A stretch of DNA of 64,000 nt from Agrypnia vestita (taxonomy: Eukaryota > Arthropoda > Insecta > Trichoptera > Phryganeidae): positions 62,001-126,000 of the forward strand of contig JADDOH010004236.1 in NCBI GenBank assembly GCA_016648135.1. Direction: 5' to 3'. The translations under genes were made by a program, and so were the position numbers. The notes under the pieces were generated by a model. That model ran no database searches. It was not told where the DNA came from and was given only the letters and a program-made list of their open reading frames with translations. Below, piece after piece: positions 12,501 to 22,469 of the stretch; the first letter of the stretch is position 1, and every line of letters starts with the position of its first letter.

Positions 12501-15500
12501 AAATTTCAAGTCTGTCATAGTATCATGTACACAGATCTGCACTCTATGGTGATGTACTTTAGAGTTGAAATGCAGTTACCCATCGACCCGTTTACAAGTC
12601 GACAGCGAGAGATGAGAGAGAAATCATCGGAGACTTTTTGTCTTGCTCTCGCTCGTTGCTTTGGACTACGTTGAATTACGAACGAAGGATTCTTCGTTTA
12701 GTCGTTTACGAATTCAACTAGTCCATGCGATAAACGTAAACCGTCAACGCGTCGATGAAACGTCAACGGTTGATTTCAACTAGTCCGTCCATCCAACGCC
12801 CATCCCTAGTGTAAATGTATAATTTGTATAGAAATTTGCAAGTTCCAAATTATTGCAATATTTAGCGATTTGTAAGTTTCCCAAATCAATGTTGCATTTT
12901 CTCAGAATACTTGAGAAATCTGCCAATTATGAGAAAGATGTGAATAATCATTACACATATTTCTGTATTAGAGAAGATTTCTATATTATAAGTAATGTTT
13001 TGTTTTATATTTAGGCTGTAAAATATTTTAGAGCAGTGTTGGTGTTAATCTTTTCACTGCTCAGAGTGCACTACAGTAACACCTCATTATTGCGAAATCT
13101 AAGGGACCGAAAAATAAAATTTCATTATAACGAATTCCCACATAAAAAGAAATTTTTTCCTAAAGTGCCACCAGAATAAATTGGTGTACTAGAGAAGATT
13201 AGAGTCCTGTCAAATGGTAATATTGGTCCATTATTTGCTTTTTAAGCTTCGCAAAACATTAATACTTATTTGGCAATTGTTCTTGCACCACCCTGGACTG
13301 TTTTGGATGTTTTGGACATAATAATTCAGTGTGTATTGAAAATCTAGATGTCACGGCTCACGCGCAAATATGAGATTACACTGAATGACAGGGCGAGGGC
13401 TTACCGCCGACATATAAGACATGTCTGACACATATTCGTAAACAGTTCACATTACGATAGTTTCTAGGAAGAGAAAAAGATCAAGTAATCAAAAAGTTCA
13501 AGCCTGGTTTATTTTTCCCTAGTACATTAATACACAAACAGAGGTAATTGGGAAAATTCTGAACTTCGTTCTTCACCAAAATAAAAAATATTTATGACTT
13601 CAGCAACTATCGAAGAAATCAAAATAGATCAACAATTATGAGGGTAAATGGGACATTCAGTGTTTATGTTACCCAGGAATCAATTTAAACACATTCTATT
13701 ATAATAGCCCACAGAATCCTCGTGCACTTATTAAATGATATTCCCATCCCGTTGATTAACCCCCCCTGGGCCGCGTCGCATATATGCGACAGGCACAAAA
13801 TAAATTATTTATCGACGGCCGCGTATCGAATTTGAAAAACGTAATTTTTTCCCAATAGAGAAATCCTGTTGTGACCTGTCATTCCATTTTCAACTCAAAA
13901 ACATCATGGATTATATTTTAAATCAACAATTAAAACAGAAGTTTTTCTGCCGTCAAAATCGTATAGAATTGTTATAGATGGCGCTCCGATCGCGTGTTGT
14001 GCAATCGAAATTCAAATATTCCATCGTCAAGGTCACGCGCAATGTGCGCGGGAAATACGATTTATTTTTTTCGATTTTTGATTTATTTGTACACGTATAT
14101 ACAAATATATACGATATGTTTTGCGATATTTGTCAGTTTTTGTTGGTTTATGATTCAATTGAATACTAATAGTGATTTATTAACAAAAATACACGCAATT
14201 TTGTTGCGTTTATTTGAAATATGTGTGTGTGTGAAAGTGTATCATATTTATGTGTTATGAGTGCGATGTCCCGTCGTGTGCCGTGCAACAAAATATACCA
14301 CACAGAAGAAGATTATTATTATTAATAGTAGTGTTGTCTCTAATAAACAAATAAAAAATTATTATTATTTTTCAGAAAATGTTGCGCTGGCAACATTATG
14401 GAAATTCAAAAAAAGATTATTTTTTTTACTTAAATGATAAAAAAATCATTGCATTTCGACACTTACCATAAAATAATATGAATGTGTGTGTTTTTTTTTA
14501 ATATACGCATGTTTTCGTGGTTTTTTCGTAAAAAGAAAAATCACAAAAAATTCAGAAAATTTACGGCCCTCATCAAGTTAAACACTGTCTGTTTCCCCAA
14601 CTAACCTGTTGCTTTGTTTTTCCTTCGGGTTTAGCCACAACACTCACTTAAATGATTCTCAAGTATTTTTATACTATAAATGAAACATACCTGCCATGTG
14701 AATAATTGTACTTCATTATTCGCAAATTTGTAAGTACCACTATTGAGGCCCAATATAAATAACACATTATGAAAATCTCCTTTTGTTACTAAGATTTATG
14801 GCATGTGCCATGATACGAAAATGTCATGATGGAACCATTTGACTCCTGATCGATTTCGTATTCTATAGTCATATATCTATAATTTTGCACTTTCTGTGCT
14901 TTATATACAATGGAGTGGATTGCGTAGTTAATACAGTAGAACCTCATTAATGCAAGATTCAAGGGTCCCAAAAAAACATTTAGAATTATGCAATAAATTG
15001 CTAATTCGAAATTCAAGGTACCAATAAAAAAAAGGAAATCGTGACGCGATTGTAAACTTTGTAAAAAAAAACTTCATAAAACATTACATTAAAACCATAT
15101 GTATTTCGTGCATATTTCAAGAGGTTATTCCGAAAATGAAATATTTATTAGGCCAATACAAATATTGCACCATTTATATTAATATAGTATCCGATATTGA
15201 CATATTTGCTGTTATCACTTGCAAAAAAATTAAATTACTTTTTTTTAATTTGTCATCTTAGAATGACCGTAATTGAAATTGTTTAGTTATCTTTGAATTT
15301 ACGGAAGGCTTCTTCAATCTTCACTCGATTTTAACTTTCGATTCCACTTCTTTTCGACTAATACTAACACTAGTACGGTTATTAGAAATACAATCATCCA
15401 TAAATATGTGAAATAATTGAATATTTTGAATGAAAAGAATATTTTGACTACATAAACACAGTTATTAGAAAAATGAATCGAACTAAAGGAGAAATTTAAA

Positions 15501-18500
15501 AAGGGAAAACAGTTTTAGACGCGCTCAAATAAGAGTAATTAGTCAAACTAAAATAATCTGCGCATTGATATGCCCTGATGGGCAGCCTATTGAAGAAAGT
15601 ATACACAAGAATCCTCAATTTTAGGGATGCGAACATTTTTTTTTTAAATTAACTGTGCGACTTACAATATATTGATTTATGGCAGGAGGGGTCTAAAAAA
15701 CTTACAAACTTACTGGGGTTTTCAAGTTATCAGAGTAAATCAACTATGAAATTAACATTTTGGGTCTTATGTGTTTGTTTAACTTGTTGTTTGCCAGCAA
15801 AATTCCAAATCAAATTCCACTAAAGGCCCAAAATTTTCTGAATTTTTTGTGATTTTTCTTTTTAAGGAAAAACCATGAAACCATGCATATATTAAAAAAA
15901 CACACACATATTCATATTATTTTATCGTAAGTGTCGAAATGCAATGATTTTTTTATCGTTTAAGTAAAAAAAAAAATTTTTTTTTCAATTCCGATAATGT
16001 TGCCAGTGCAACATTTATTTTTATTTGTTTATAGAGACAACATTACTATTTTTATTTGATGCCTACCTAATAATCTTCTTCTGTGTGGTATATTTTGTTA
16101 AAAATGTCCTTAAATTTTCACGGCTGTTCAGAATCTTCTGTGTATAGTTATCTGGGATATTCTGCCTTGTGTATACACGGCAGAATATCCCAGATAACTA
16201 TATTTTGTTGCACGGCACACATAAATATGATACACTTTCACACACACACATATTTCAAATAAACGTAACATAATTGCGTGTATTTTGTTAATAAATCACT
16301 GTTAGTATTCAATTGAATCATAAACCAACAAAAACTGACAAATATCGCAAAACGTATTGTATATATTTGTGTATTACGTGTACAAATAAATCTGAAATCA
16401 AAAAAAAAAAAAAAGCGTATTTCCCGCGCACTTTGTGCGTGACCTTGAATGATGGAATATTTGAATTTCGATTGTACAACACGCGGGGCACCATCTACAA
16501 CATTCCTGTACAATTTTGATGGCAGAAAAACTTCTGTTTTGATTGTTGATTTAATCTATAATCGGCGATGTTTTTGAGTTGTAAATGGAACCACAGGTCA
16601 CCACGGGATTTCTCTACTAGGAAAAAATCACGTTTTTTAAATTCAATACGCGGCCGTCGAGAAATAATTAATTACGTTCCGGCTGCACGGGTGCGTCATG
16701 GCCTGTGGGGACAGTCGCGCTTCGACCCACGGGTGGCCCCACACTCCTTAATAAGTTTTTATTACTCCTTGAGTGAGTGCTTCATTTCAATTTAAAAAAT
16801 TTAATCTTTTATACCATAAATATAGATTGCTTCTTCAACAAGATTTATGACTTTTCTAATTCCCAGTGTAAACAGGAAGTGCTTAAACAAAGCAGATGTA
16901 CTTAAATGGTCAATTTTACATGCACATATTTTGCGGGCACACTGCACAAACCGCACTATGAAACCGCAATGATATCTTATTTTCTGAATATCCGTTCAGA
17001 AAGTTAGATTCATACAATTTAACCCCCCCTGGGCCGCGGACGCACATATCCGACAGGCACAAAATAATTTATTTATCGACGGCCGCGTATCGAATTTGAA
17101 AAATGTAATTTTTTCCCAATAGAGAAATCCTGTTGTGACCTGTCGTTCCATTTTCAACTCAAAAACATCACCGATTATATTTTAAATCAACAATGAAAAC
17201 GGAAGTTTTTCTGCCGTCAAAATCGTATAGAGAAGTTGTAGATGTCGCCCCGATCGCGTGTTGTGCAATCGAAATTCAAATATTCCATCGTCAAGGTCAC
17301 GCGCAATGTGCGCGGGAAATACGATTTATTTTTTTCGATTTTCGATTTATTTGTACACGTATATACAAATATATACGATATGTTTTGCGATATTTGTCAG
17401 TTTTTGTTGGTTTATGATTCAATTGAATACTAATAGTGATTTATTAACAAAAATACACGCAATTTTGTTGCGTTTATTTGAAATATGTGTGTGTGTGAAA
17501 GTGTATCATATTTATGTGTTATGAGTGCGATGTCCCGTCGTGTGCCGTGCCGTGCAACAAAATATATCACACAGAAGAAGATTATTATTATTAATAGTAG
17601 TGTTGTCTCTAAAAACAAATAAAAAAATATTATTATTTTTCAGAAAATGTTGCGCTGGCAACATTATGGAAATTCAAAAAAAGATTATTTTTTTTACTTA
17701 AATGATAAAAAAATCATTGCGTTTGGACACTTACGATAAAATAATATGAATGTGTGTGTTTTTTTTTTTAATATACGCATGTTTTCATGGTTTTTTCGTA
17801 AAAAGAAAAATCACAAAAAATTCCGAAAATTTACGGCCCACAACAAGTTAATTGTCTTGAATTTTTTTCACATTTTCAAATTTTGAGCTTGAACACCAAT
17901 TGCATCACATGTTAGAAATCTCTTATTTTACTAATATGGTACTCAGTGCCGATTATTTGATCATTAGTTATGGTAATAGTTATGATAATAAAAGCATGGA
18001 TATCGATGACTACGAGATGTTTTTTTGGTGGAAAACGTACAAATCTATGCTTTTTCATACAAATCTATCTTATTTTCATAACTATTACTCTCACTACTAA
18101 TCAAACAACCGACACTTTGTGTTCCTTAATCCTAGATTAATTATTTGTCCAAATGCTATTACAAATGTTTTATTTGGAAGCTTTGAGAATGACTGTTTAT
18201 AATTTTTTTATACTTTATTTTCCCAAATGCTATTACATACATTTTATTTTAAGGCTTATAGAACCACTGTTTTATGATTATGTAGCTTTCTTTACTATCC
18301 CAATATAAAATTTGTTTTTTCTTGACAGATTAAGGTGCGAAGACCGACAACAATATTATCAATAAAACAAAATCTGTTATATTTTGGTATATATATTATT
18401 GGTGTAGCGCAAGAAGTGATTTTTTTGTTAAAACCGAGTTAGTCATTATGGGATATTTATTATGTAAACTACGAGAACAAGTAGTCATCAATACGTTTCT

Positions 18501-20083
18501 TGTCATGGAACGGCTGTTTTGCAGATGAAAAAAGTCGTTAATTAAAAAAAAAAATTATTTAGTTAATAAATAAACCATCAAGTGACATTTTATTTTCTTT
18601 TCGGTATACTAGCGTACCTACATATTCAACACTTTCTCACCAAAAGTCATTAACTGGTTTTAGTGATTTCTGGCACAAATTCCATATAACAAGCGCTTTT
18701 ACATAATTGTTGCAGATTTAAGGCGTAGAAACTTTGGAAGTGATTTACCGAAAAACATGAATTTGTTACTTAATGACTTCTTATTTTCTTTCCACTGGCT
18801 TATTTTTAAATGAAAATGTTTTGTATCTAAATGACATAGTTTGGGATATTTCTTTAGACTACATATTCCTTCAATTATCATGCTTTCCTATATAATATAA
18901 TTTCGGATATGAATCAATCAATGGATAAAATATTTTCCACCATCTCAGGGAACTATACATCCACATTTTACTGTTGTTTGTTTGATGATACACAACTTCC
19001 TAAAACAATTATTTTTGCGCATTCATCTCATGGCAAACGAAGACAAGGTGGACCAAAGAAAATATTTAACATTCTAGGAGTGAATCTGAAACAGTTGCAT
19101 AGTTCCTTATACCTGGAAACTGGTCCCCAAGGACTAGTTCCCTATATAACTATTTTCGATTCTAAAATCAGCCGTATATAGATTATTAAATTGCTGAAAG
19201 ATTTCAATAATAATATATGGGTGTCTCATAGCTAGTAGCAAAGTGAGTCTTAAGTCATTCAATTTCGAATAGAAAATATTCTCTATACTTCGGGCGAAAT
19301 GTTGTTTATCACTATAGCTGTCGAAATTTCATCCAAAGTGTAAACAATATTTTCTATTAAAAATTGAATGAAGACTCCTCAGAAGTCTTTGCTACTAGCT
19401 ACTTGACATCCTGTACACATTTATATACTATATTTTTCATTGAATAAACAATACTTTTATTTTGAATACTTTACCTTTTTATGAAATTACTGTATATTTT
19501 ATAGCTTTATCCATATTCAATGTACTGGGGGCGTGCAGTGGGAACAATAAGCATGACTATTTCCTAAATATATATTTTGAAAAGAAACCCAGATAAGAGA
19601 TATGTATATGTCATAATATTACTATCACAATAATTAATATATTATTCAGATTTTAATATTTCATAATGTTCTACCAGATAAATATTTAATTTTGATTTAT
19701 TTTTCCAATCATTTTGTTTAAATAAAAGTCACGCTTCTTGTCTCCACTGCACACCATTTATTTTGTCATCTCATCATCTTAGAACCTAGCAACTTAAACC
19801 ACAAGAAAAGCAACAATTTTAATAATTCTCTCATGTTTCCAGGGTGAGCATTAAGGATTCTTCTGTTCTGAAGCTTGGCTCTGTCTGCCGAAGGGTATAT
19901 AGAATTTTCTCACACGCATACTACCACCACAACAAGATATTCAATGAATTTGAAAATGAAGCATTCTTGTGCCACAGATTCACTCGTTTTGTGGAAAAGT
20001 ATAAACTGATGTCTAACACAAATCTGATTGTTCCCATCCACCCCTCCAAGGAGTGCGAGGCTCCGGCGCAAGTGGAGACATGA
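9542..20083 (+). CDS. Mob4: MOB kinase activator-like 4 (phocein)
   Basis: Coding exons are 9542-9601, 9751-9914, 10392-10601 and 19843-20083. All junctions are GT/AG and the phases join to one frame of 224 residues, the usual length of Mob4 (human 225). The protein keeps [11 protein letters not shown] near the N-terminus, [12 protein letters not shown], and the near-invariant core [20 protein letters not shown]. The Mob zinc site is complete: Cys92 and Cys97 in exon 3, His169 and His174 in exon 4. Mob4 is a cytoplasmic adaptor of the STRIPAK (striatin-PP2A) complex, involved in kinase regulation and vesicle traffic. A second in-frame ATG at 9548 could also start the protein. Intron 3 is 9.2 kb and full of transposons; the others are 149 and 477 bp. 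The last exon runs into a long AT-rich 3' UTR convergent with the Rpp25-like gene. Confidence 0.95.
10602..11798. other. Mob4 intron 3, first part
   Basis: AT-rich intron sequence. No coding exon or defined element recognised before the hAT MITE at 11799. Confidence 0.5.
11799..12808. mobile_element. hAT MITE, copy A
   Basis: It starts tagggatgggtcgtcgacg and ends cgcccatcccta, giving terminal inverted repeats of about 10 bp. The flanking 8-bp duplication is gtgtaaat on both sides (11791-11798 and 12809-12816), diagnostic of the hAT superfamily. There is no transposase ORF. It is homologous along most of its length to copy B at 51939-52822. Unlike copy B it contains an internal palindrome at 12366-12437. 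Confidence 0.88.
12366..12437. repeat. Near-perfect 72-bp palindrome inside hAT copy A
   Basis: The arm gcaaaattattttgtggtga and its inverse surround an AT-rich centre, with one mismatch. It is flanked by 'aaaaaataata' on both sides. Copy B has a single 'aaaaaataata' and no palindrome there, so this looks like a separate small insertion. Confidence 0.8.
13070..13250. mobile_element. pogo/Tigger-like terminal fragment
   Basis: 'cagtaacacctcattattgc' followed by 'aagggaccg' matches the CAGTAGAACCTCxTTAAT terminus of pogo/Tigger-type elements and of the other copies in this window. The far end is not identified. Confidence 0.5.
13251..13755. other. Mob4 intron 3 spacer
   Basis: No element boundaries or coding sequence recognised. 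Confidence 0.4.
13760..14577 (+). mobile_element. TTAA-flanked non-autonomous element, copy 1 (piggyBac-like candidate)
   Basis: This 818-bp unit is flanked by TTAA on both sides (13756-13759 and 14578-14581). It starts ccccccctgggccgcg and ends cggccctcatcaag. The GGCCG/CGGCC part gives a short inverted match. It is nearly identical to copy 2 at 17023-17847 and related to inverted copy 3. It has no transposase. The TTAA flanks point to a piggyBac-type mechanism. Confidence 0.65.
14930..15825 (+). mobile_element. pogo/Tigger-like non-autonomous element
   Basis: The left end cagtagaacctcattaatgc is followed by 'caagggtcccaaaaaa', and the right part has 'tatgaaattaacattttggg'. The same landmarks in the same order occur at 58505-59860 and 63335-64000, and inverted at 23060-24345. 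No ORF. The right end appears to be cut by the inverted TTAA element copy. Confidence 0.6.
15828..16712 (-). mobile_element. TTAA-type element, copy 3, inverted and diverged
   Basis: It is the reverse complement of copies 1 and 2 across most of its length (for example 'gaaattcaaatattccatc' and the CGACGGCCGCGTA block), but its outermost ends differ and no TTAA flank is clear. It is interrupted at 16100-16198 by a Penelope-like tail. Confidence 0.65.
16100..16198. mobile_element. Penelope-like 3'-tail insertion with hairpin
   Basis: This 99-bp insert carries 'ttttcacggctgttcagaat', a PLE tail phrase also found at ~46890. Most of it is a near-perfect inverted repeat ('gttatctgggatattctgcc' and its complement). 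It is flanked by an 11-bp duplication tatattttgtt at 16089-16099 and 16199-16209. Copies 1 and 2 of the host element carry the single uninterrupted site. Confidence 0.85.
16713..17018. other. Mob4 intron 3 spacer
   Basis: About 300 bp between the TTAA-element copies. Nothing recognised. Confidence 0.4.
17023..17847 (+). mobile_element. TTAA-flanked non-autonomous element, copy 2 (piggyBac-like candidate)
   Basis: An 825-bp direct repeat of copy 1 with only scattered differences. It is flanked by TTAA at 17019-17022 and 17848-17851. The flanks beyond TTAA differ from those of copy 1, which supports an independent insertion rather than a segmental duplication. Confidence 0.7.
17852..19215. other. 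Mob4 intron 3, last part
   Basis: AT-rich. Short open frames on both strands show no recognisable protein features. Confidence 0.4.
19216..19415. mobile_element. Small foldback MITE (~200 bp)
   Basis: The left arm 'gggtgtctcatagctagtag' and the right arm (read inverted, 'tgtcaagtagctagtagcaa') pair over most of the element. Related ends occur at 26651-27426 and 55590-56029. Confidence 0.65.
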
Positions 20084-22360
20084 AACGAGCCCCCGTCAAG
20101 TGTACCCACAACCAGTAAATAGACTATTATTGGTGGATGCATTTGGCGAGGTTTCAAAGCGTTGTAAAGAAATTGAGAAATAAGTTTGGAGCATTGGTCT
20201 GATATTTTTTAATATTTTTATCATTGCGTTCTCTGCGTATTTATGTGTGCTTGAAATTAACTTTTTTTATTATGTTCTTTTTAACAATTTATGACAAACT
20301 ATCAAATCCTAGAACGGTACAAACATTTTTACAAAACAACATGGCGACTGTTAGTTGTATTCACTTTGGATACTACTATAAACAATTTACACATTGCATA
20401 TTGAATATTAAATTAATATTTAATAAATATGTAATAAGTACTGTAAAGAGTATTAAGCGTTTTGAGTCAGTTTTAAGAAGTAAATATGGTAAATATTATT
20501 ACAAATTTTATAAAGCTTTGACACTACAAATACATCTTAAAGAAACTGTTGTATATATTACAATTACACTTTTAGCATTGGTTTCCAGAAATTAAACCGA
20601 TTGATTCTACAGTTTATCTATATTTTAGAAACAAAAAACAAACTCAATGCAAATTAATTTAGCATATTGCTAATATCAAAGTGTATTTCATTGTGTCGTG
20701 AGATATTTGGTAAATTAATTTATCATTGCATTTACGAATACATATAATCCATTAGTGTCTAAGATTTTTGTGATTTTGCCTTTAAAACAAAATATTATTT
20801 TATAATTGCCATTTGAATAAAATACAATTTTTTTAAATATGTAAATAACAGCAATAAAAAAGTAGTTTTTGAACAATAACTAATTAATATATAAGGATAA
20901 AATGTCAAAATTACAATAAATGCTTATTAAAATGAGATTTTCATATTATGAATTCTGCTGTGTAATAATTGGCTCTTAATCTTATTTTAACCTAAGCATG
21001 TTAGTTCATATAAATAAACTTCATTCTATTAATGCAGTTTTACTTGCTCACATTTTAACAGTTGATATTTGATTTGATGTGCAGATTTCCCGCCGAGCTG
21101 TGTAACTTGAAATACTTTGTATTCGCTAAAACCTCTATTCCAAAAATATATATTTTGGCTATTTTATGTACAGAAACAATTGTAATAGTACACGATCCCA
21201 TAGAGCATGATAAAGAATAATTTCGACAGACTGCGAATACTTATAAAAGAAAATGTGTGACAGTGTATAACTTCTGCGACACATATTTGAAATGTGAAGC
21301 CTTATTCCAATCTGTTTTATTTAAAACCTGGTTTATATCTAGTGTATGCCCATACTTACGAACACAATATTTATGAATTTCTGTATGTAATATCGGCTCA
21401 TTTATGAAAATAACTTATGTGATTTATATGATAATACTTATTCAGTGTAATCCATTTATTTATATTGTTTTGTACATTTGATTTATTATATAAATGTCTC
21501 AGTTGGAAGAGACTTAAATGTACGATGCATAGTAAATTTTTAAGTTATGGCTGAAAAACTAGTGAATTTTCGGTGAATTGAGCATTTACTTTTTAATATA
21601 AAAACTTGAGCACTTAGATCACTATTTTCTTTAATGCGAGCCTTGCTGTAATCTACTAAAGATTAATCGCTCATTTATGTGAAATTAATCACACAAAACA
21701 GAGTGGACTTGAAATCTAAGTTCTTCTGTGTTATAGCAAAAATGTCATATTTTACGTGTATTCTCAAGCTAACATACAAACACCGCATTAGACACTCAAA
21801 TAACCAAGTAAGTCTTTGTATGTAAAACTGACATTACCTTTAACGGTTTTGATTATCAGATTCATGAACCTTCCTTGTACCACATCCTTAAAGAAAACTT
21901 GATAATGTATAGAATAACCACTTTGTAAAGTGACTTCAACTTCATGCTGTATCAGCATCTTTCACATGGACATCACCCGTCATGTGTTTGTTCAATTGAA
22001 TTTTGTCATCACTTTTATAAGCATGCTACTGCCACAAGTGGAGATAATAAAATTTATATTCTATGCCTTGTCTGTAATGGAATTTGCACATAATATGTGT
22101 TGATTCTAGATTGTATAAATGTGGTCAATATTACATTTCATTATTTTTAATAAGTTAGCTAGCGTACTATAAAAATAGTTTTTATTATCCTGATTTAGTG
22201 TTAACTTTGGAAAAATGTAAACTTCCCTCAACATGAATATAATGATAACCAAAGTTGTCAACAGTGTTTTAGCTTAGTAATGTGCATATTTGTTAGGAGG
22301 TCAATATATATGTATGATATGTATGATGGTTTGAATCAATAAAATGTTTGTAAAAATACT
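20084..22360 (+). other. Mob4 3' UTR (predicted)
   Basis: This AT-rich sequence directly follows the Mob4 stop codon and lacks recognisable transposon ends, unlike almost all other non-coding DNA here. Several AATAAA hexamers occur; the last before the convergent gene is at 22338-22343. An open frame of 123 codons at 20224-20595 has AT-driven composition and no recognisable domain. Confidence 0.5.
22338..22343 (+). terminator. Putative polyadenylation signal of Mob4
   Basis: AATAAA, followed after ~20 bp by T-rich sequence. It is the last such hexamer before the opposing gene. Confidence 0.4.
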
Positions 22361-22432
22361 TCTTTCATCAAAGCGCCCAGAGAGAACATTGACAATTACA
22401 TAACTTTTTTTTATTTAAGAAAAAATATATAA

Positions 22433-22438
22433 TTTATT
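22433..22438 (-). terminator. Putative polyadenylation signal of the Rpp25-like gene
   Basis: AATAAA on the minus strand, about 32 bp past the stop codon; a second lies at 22410-22415. The two opposing transcripts therefore end within about 100 bp of each other. Confidence 0.45.
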
Positions 22439-22469
22439 AATTAATGTATATATTTACATAATAAATATT

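Noticed and set aside
13994..17524. Repeated 88-codon open frames in the TTAA element copies
   Set aside because: Identical only because the DNA is repeated; hydrophobic, Phe/Ile/Cys-rich translation without conservation between frames and broken in inverted copy 3.
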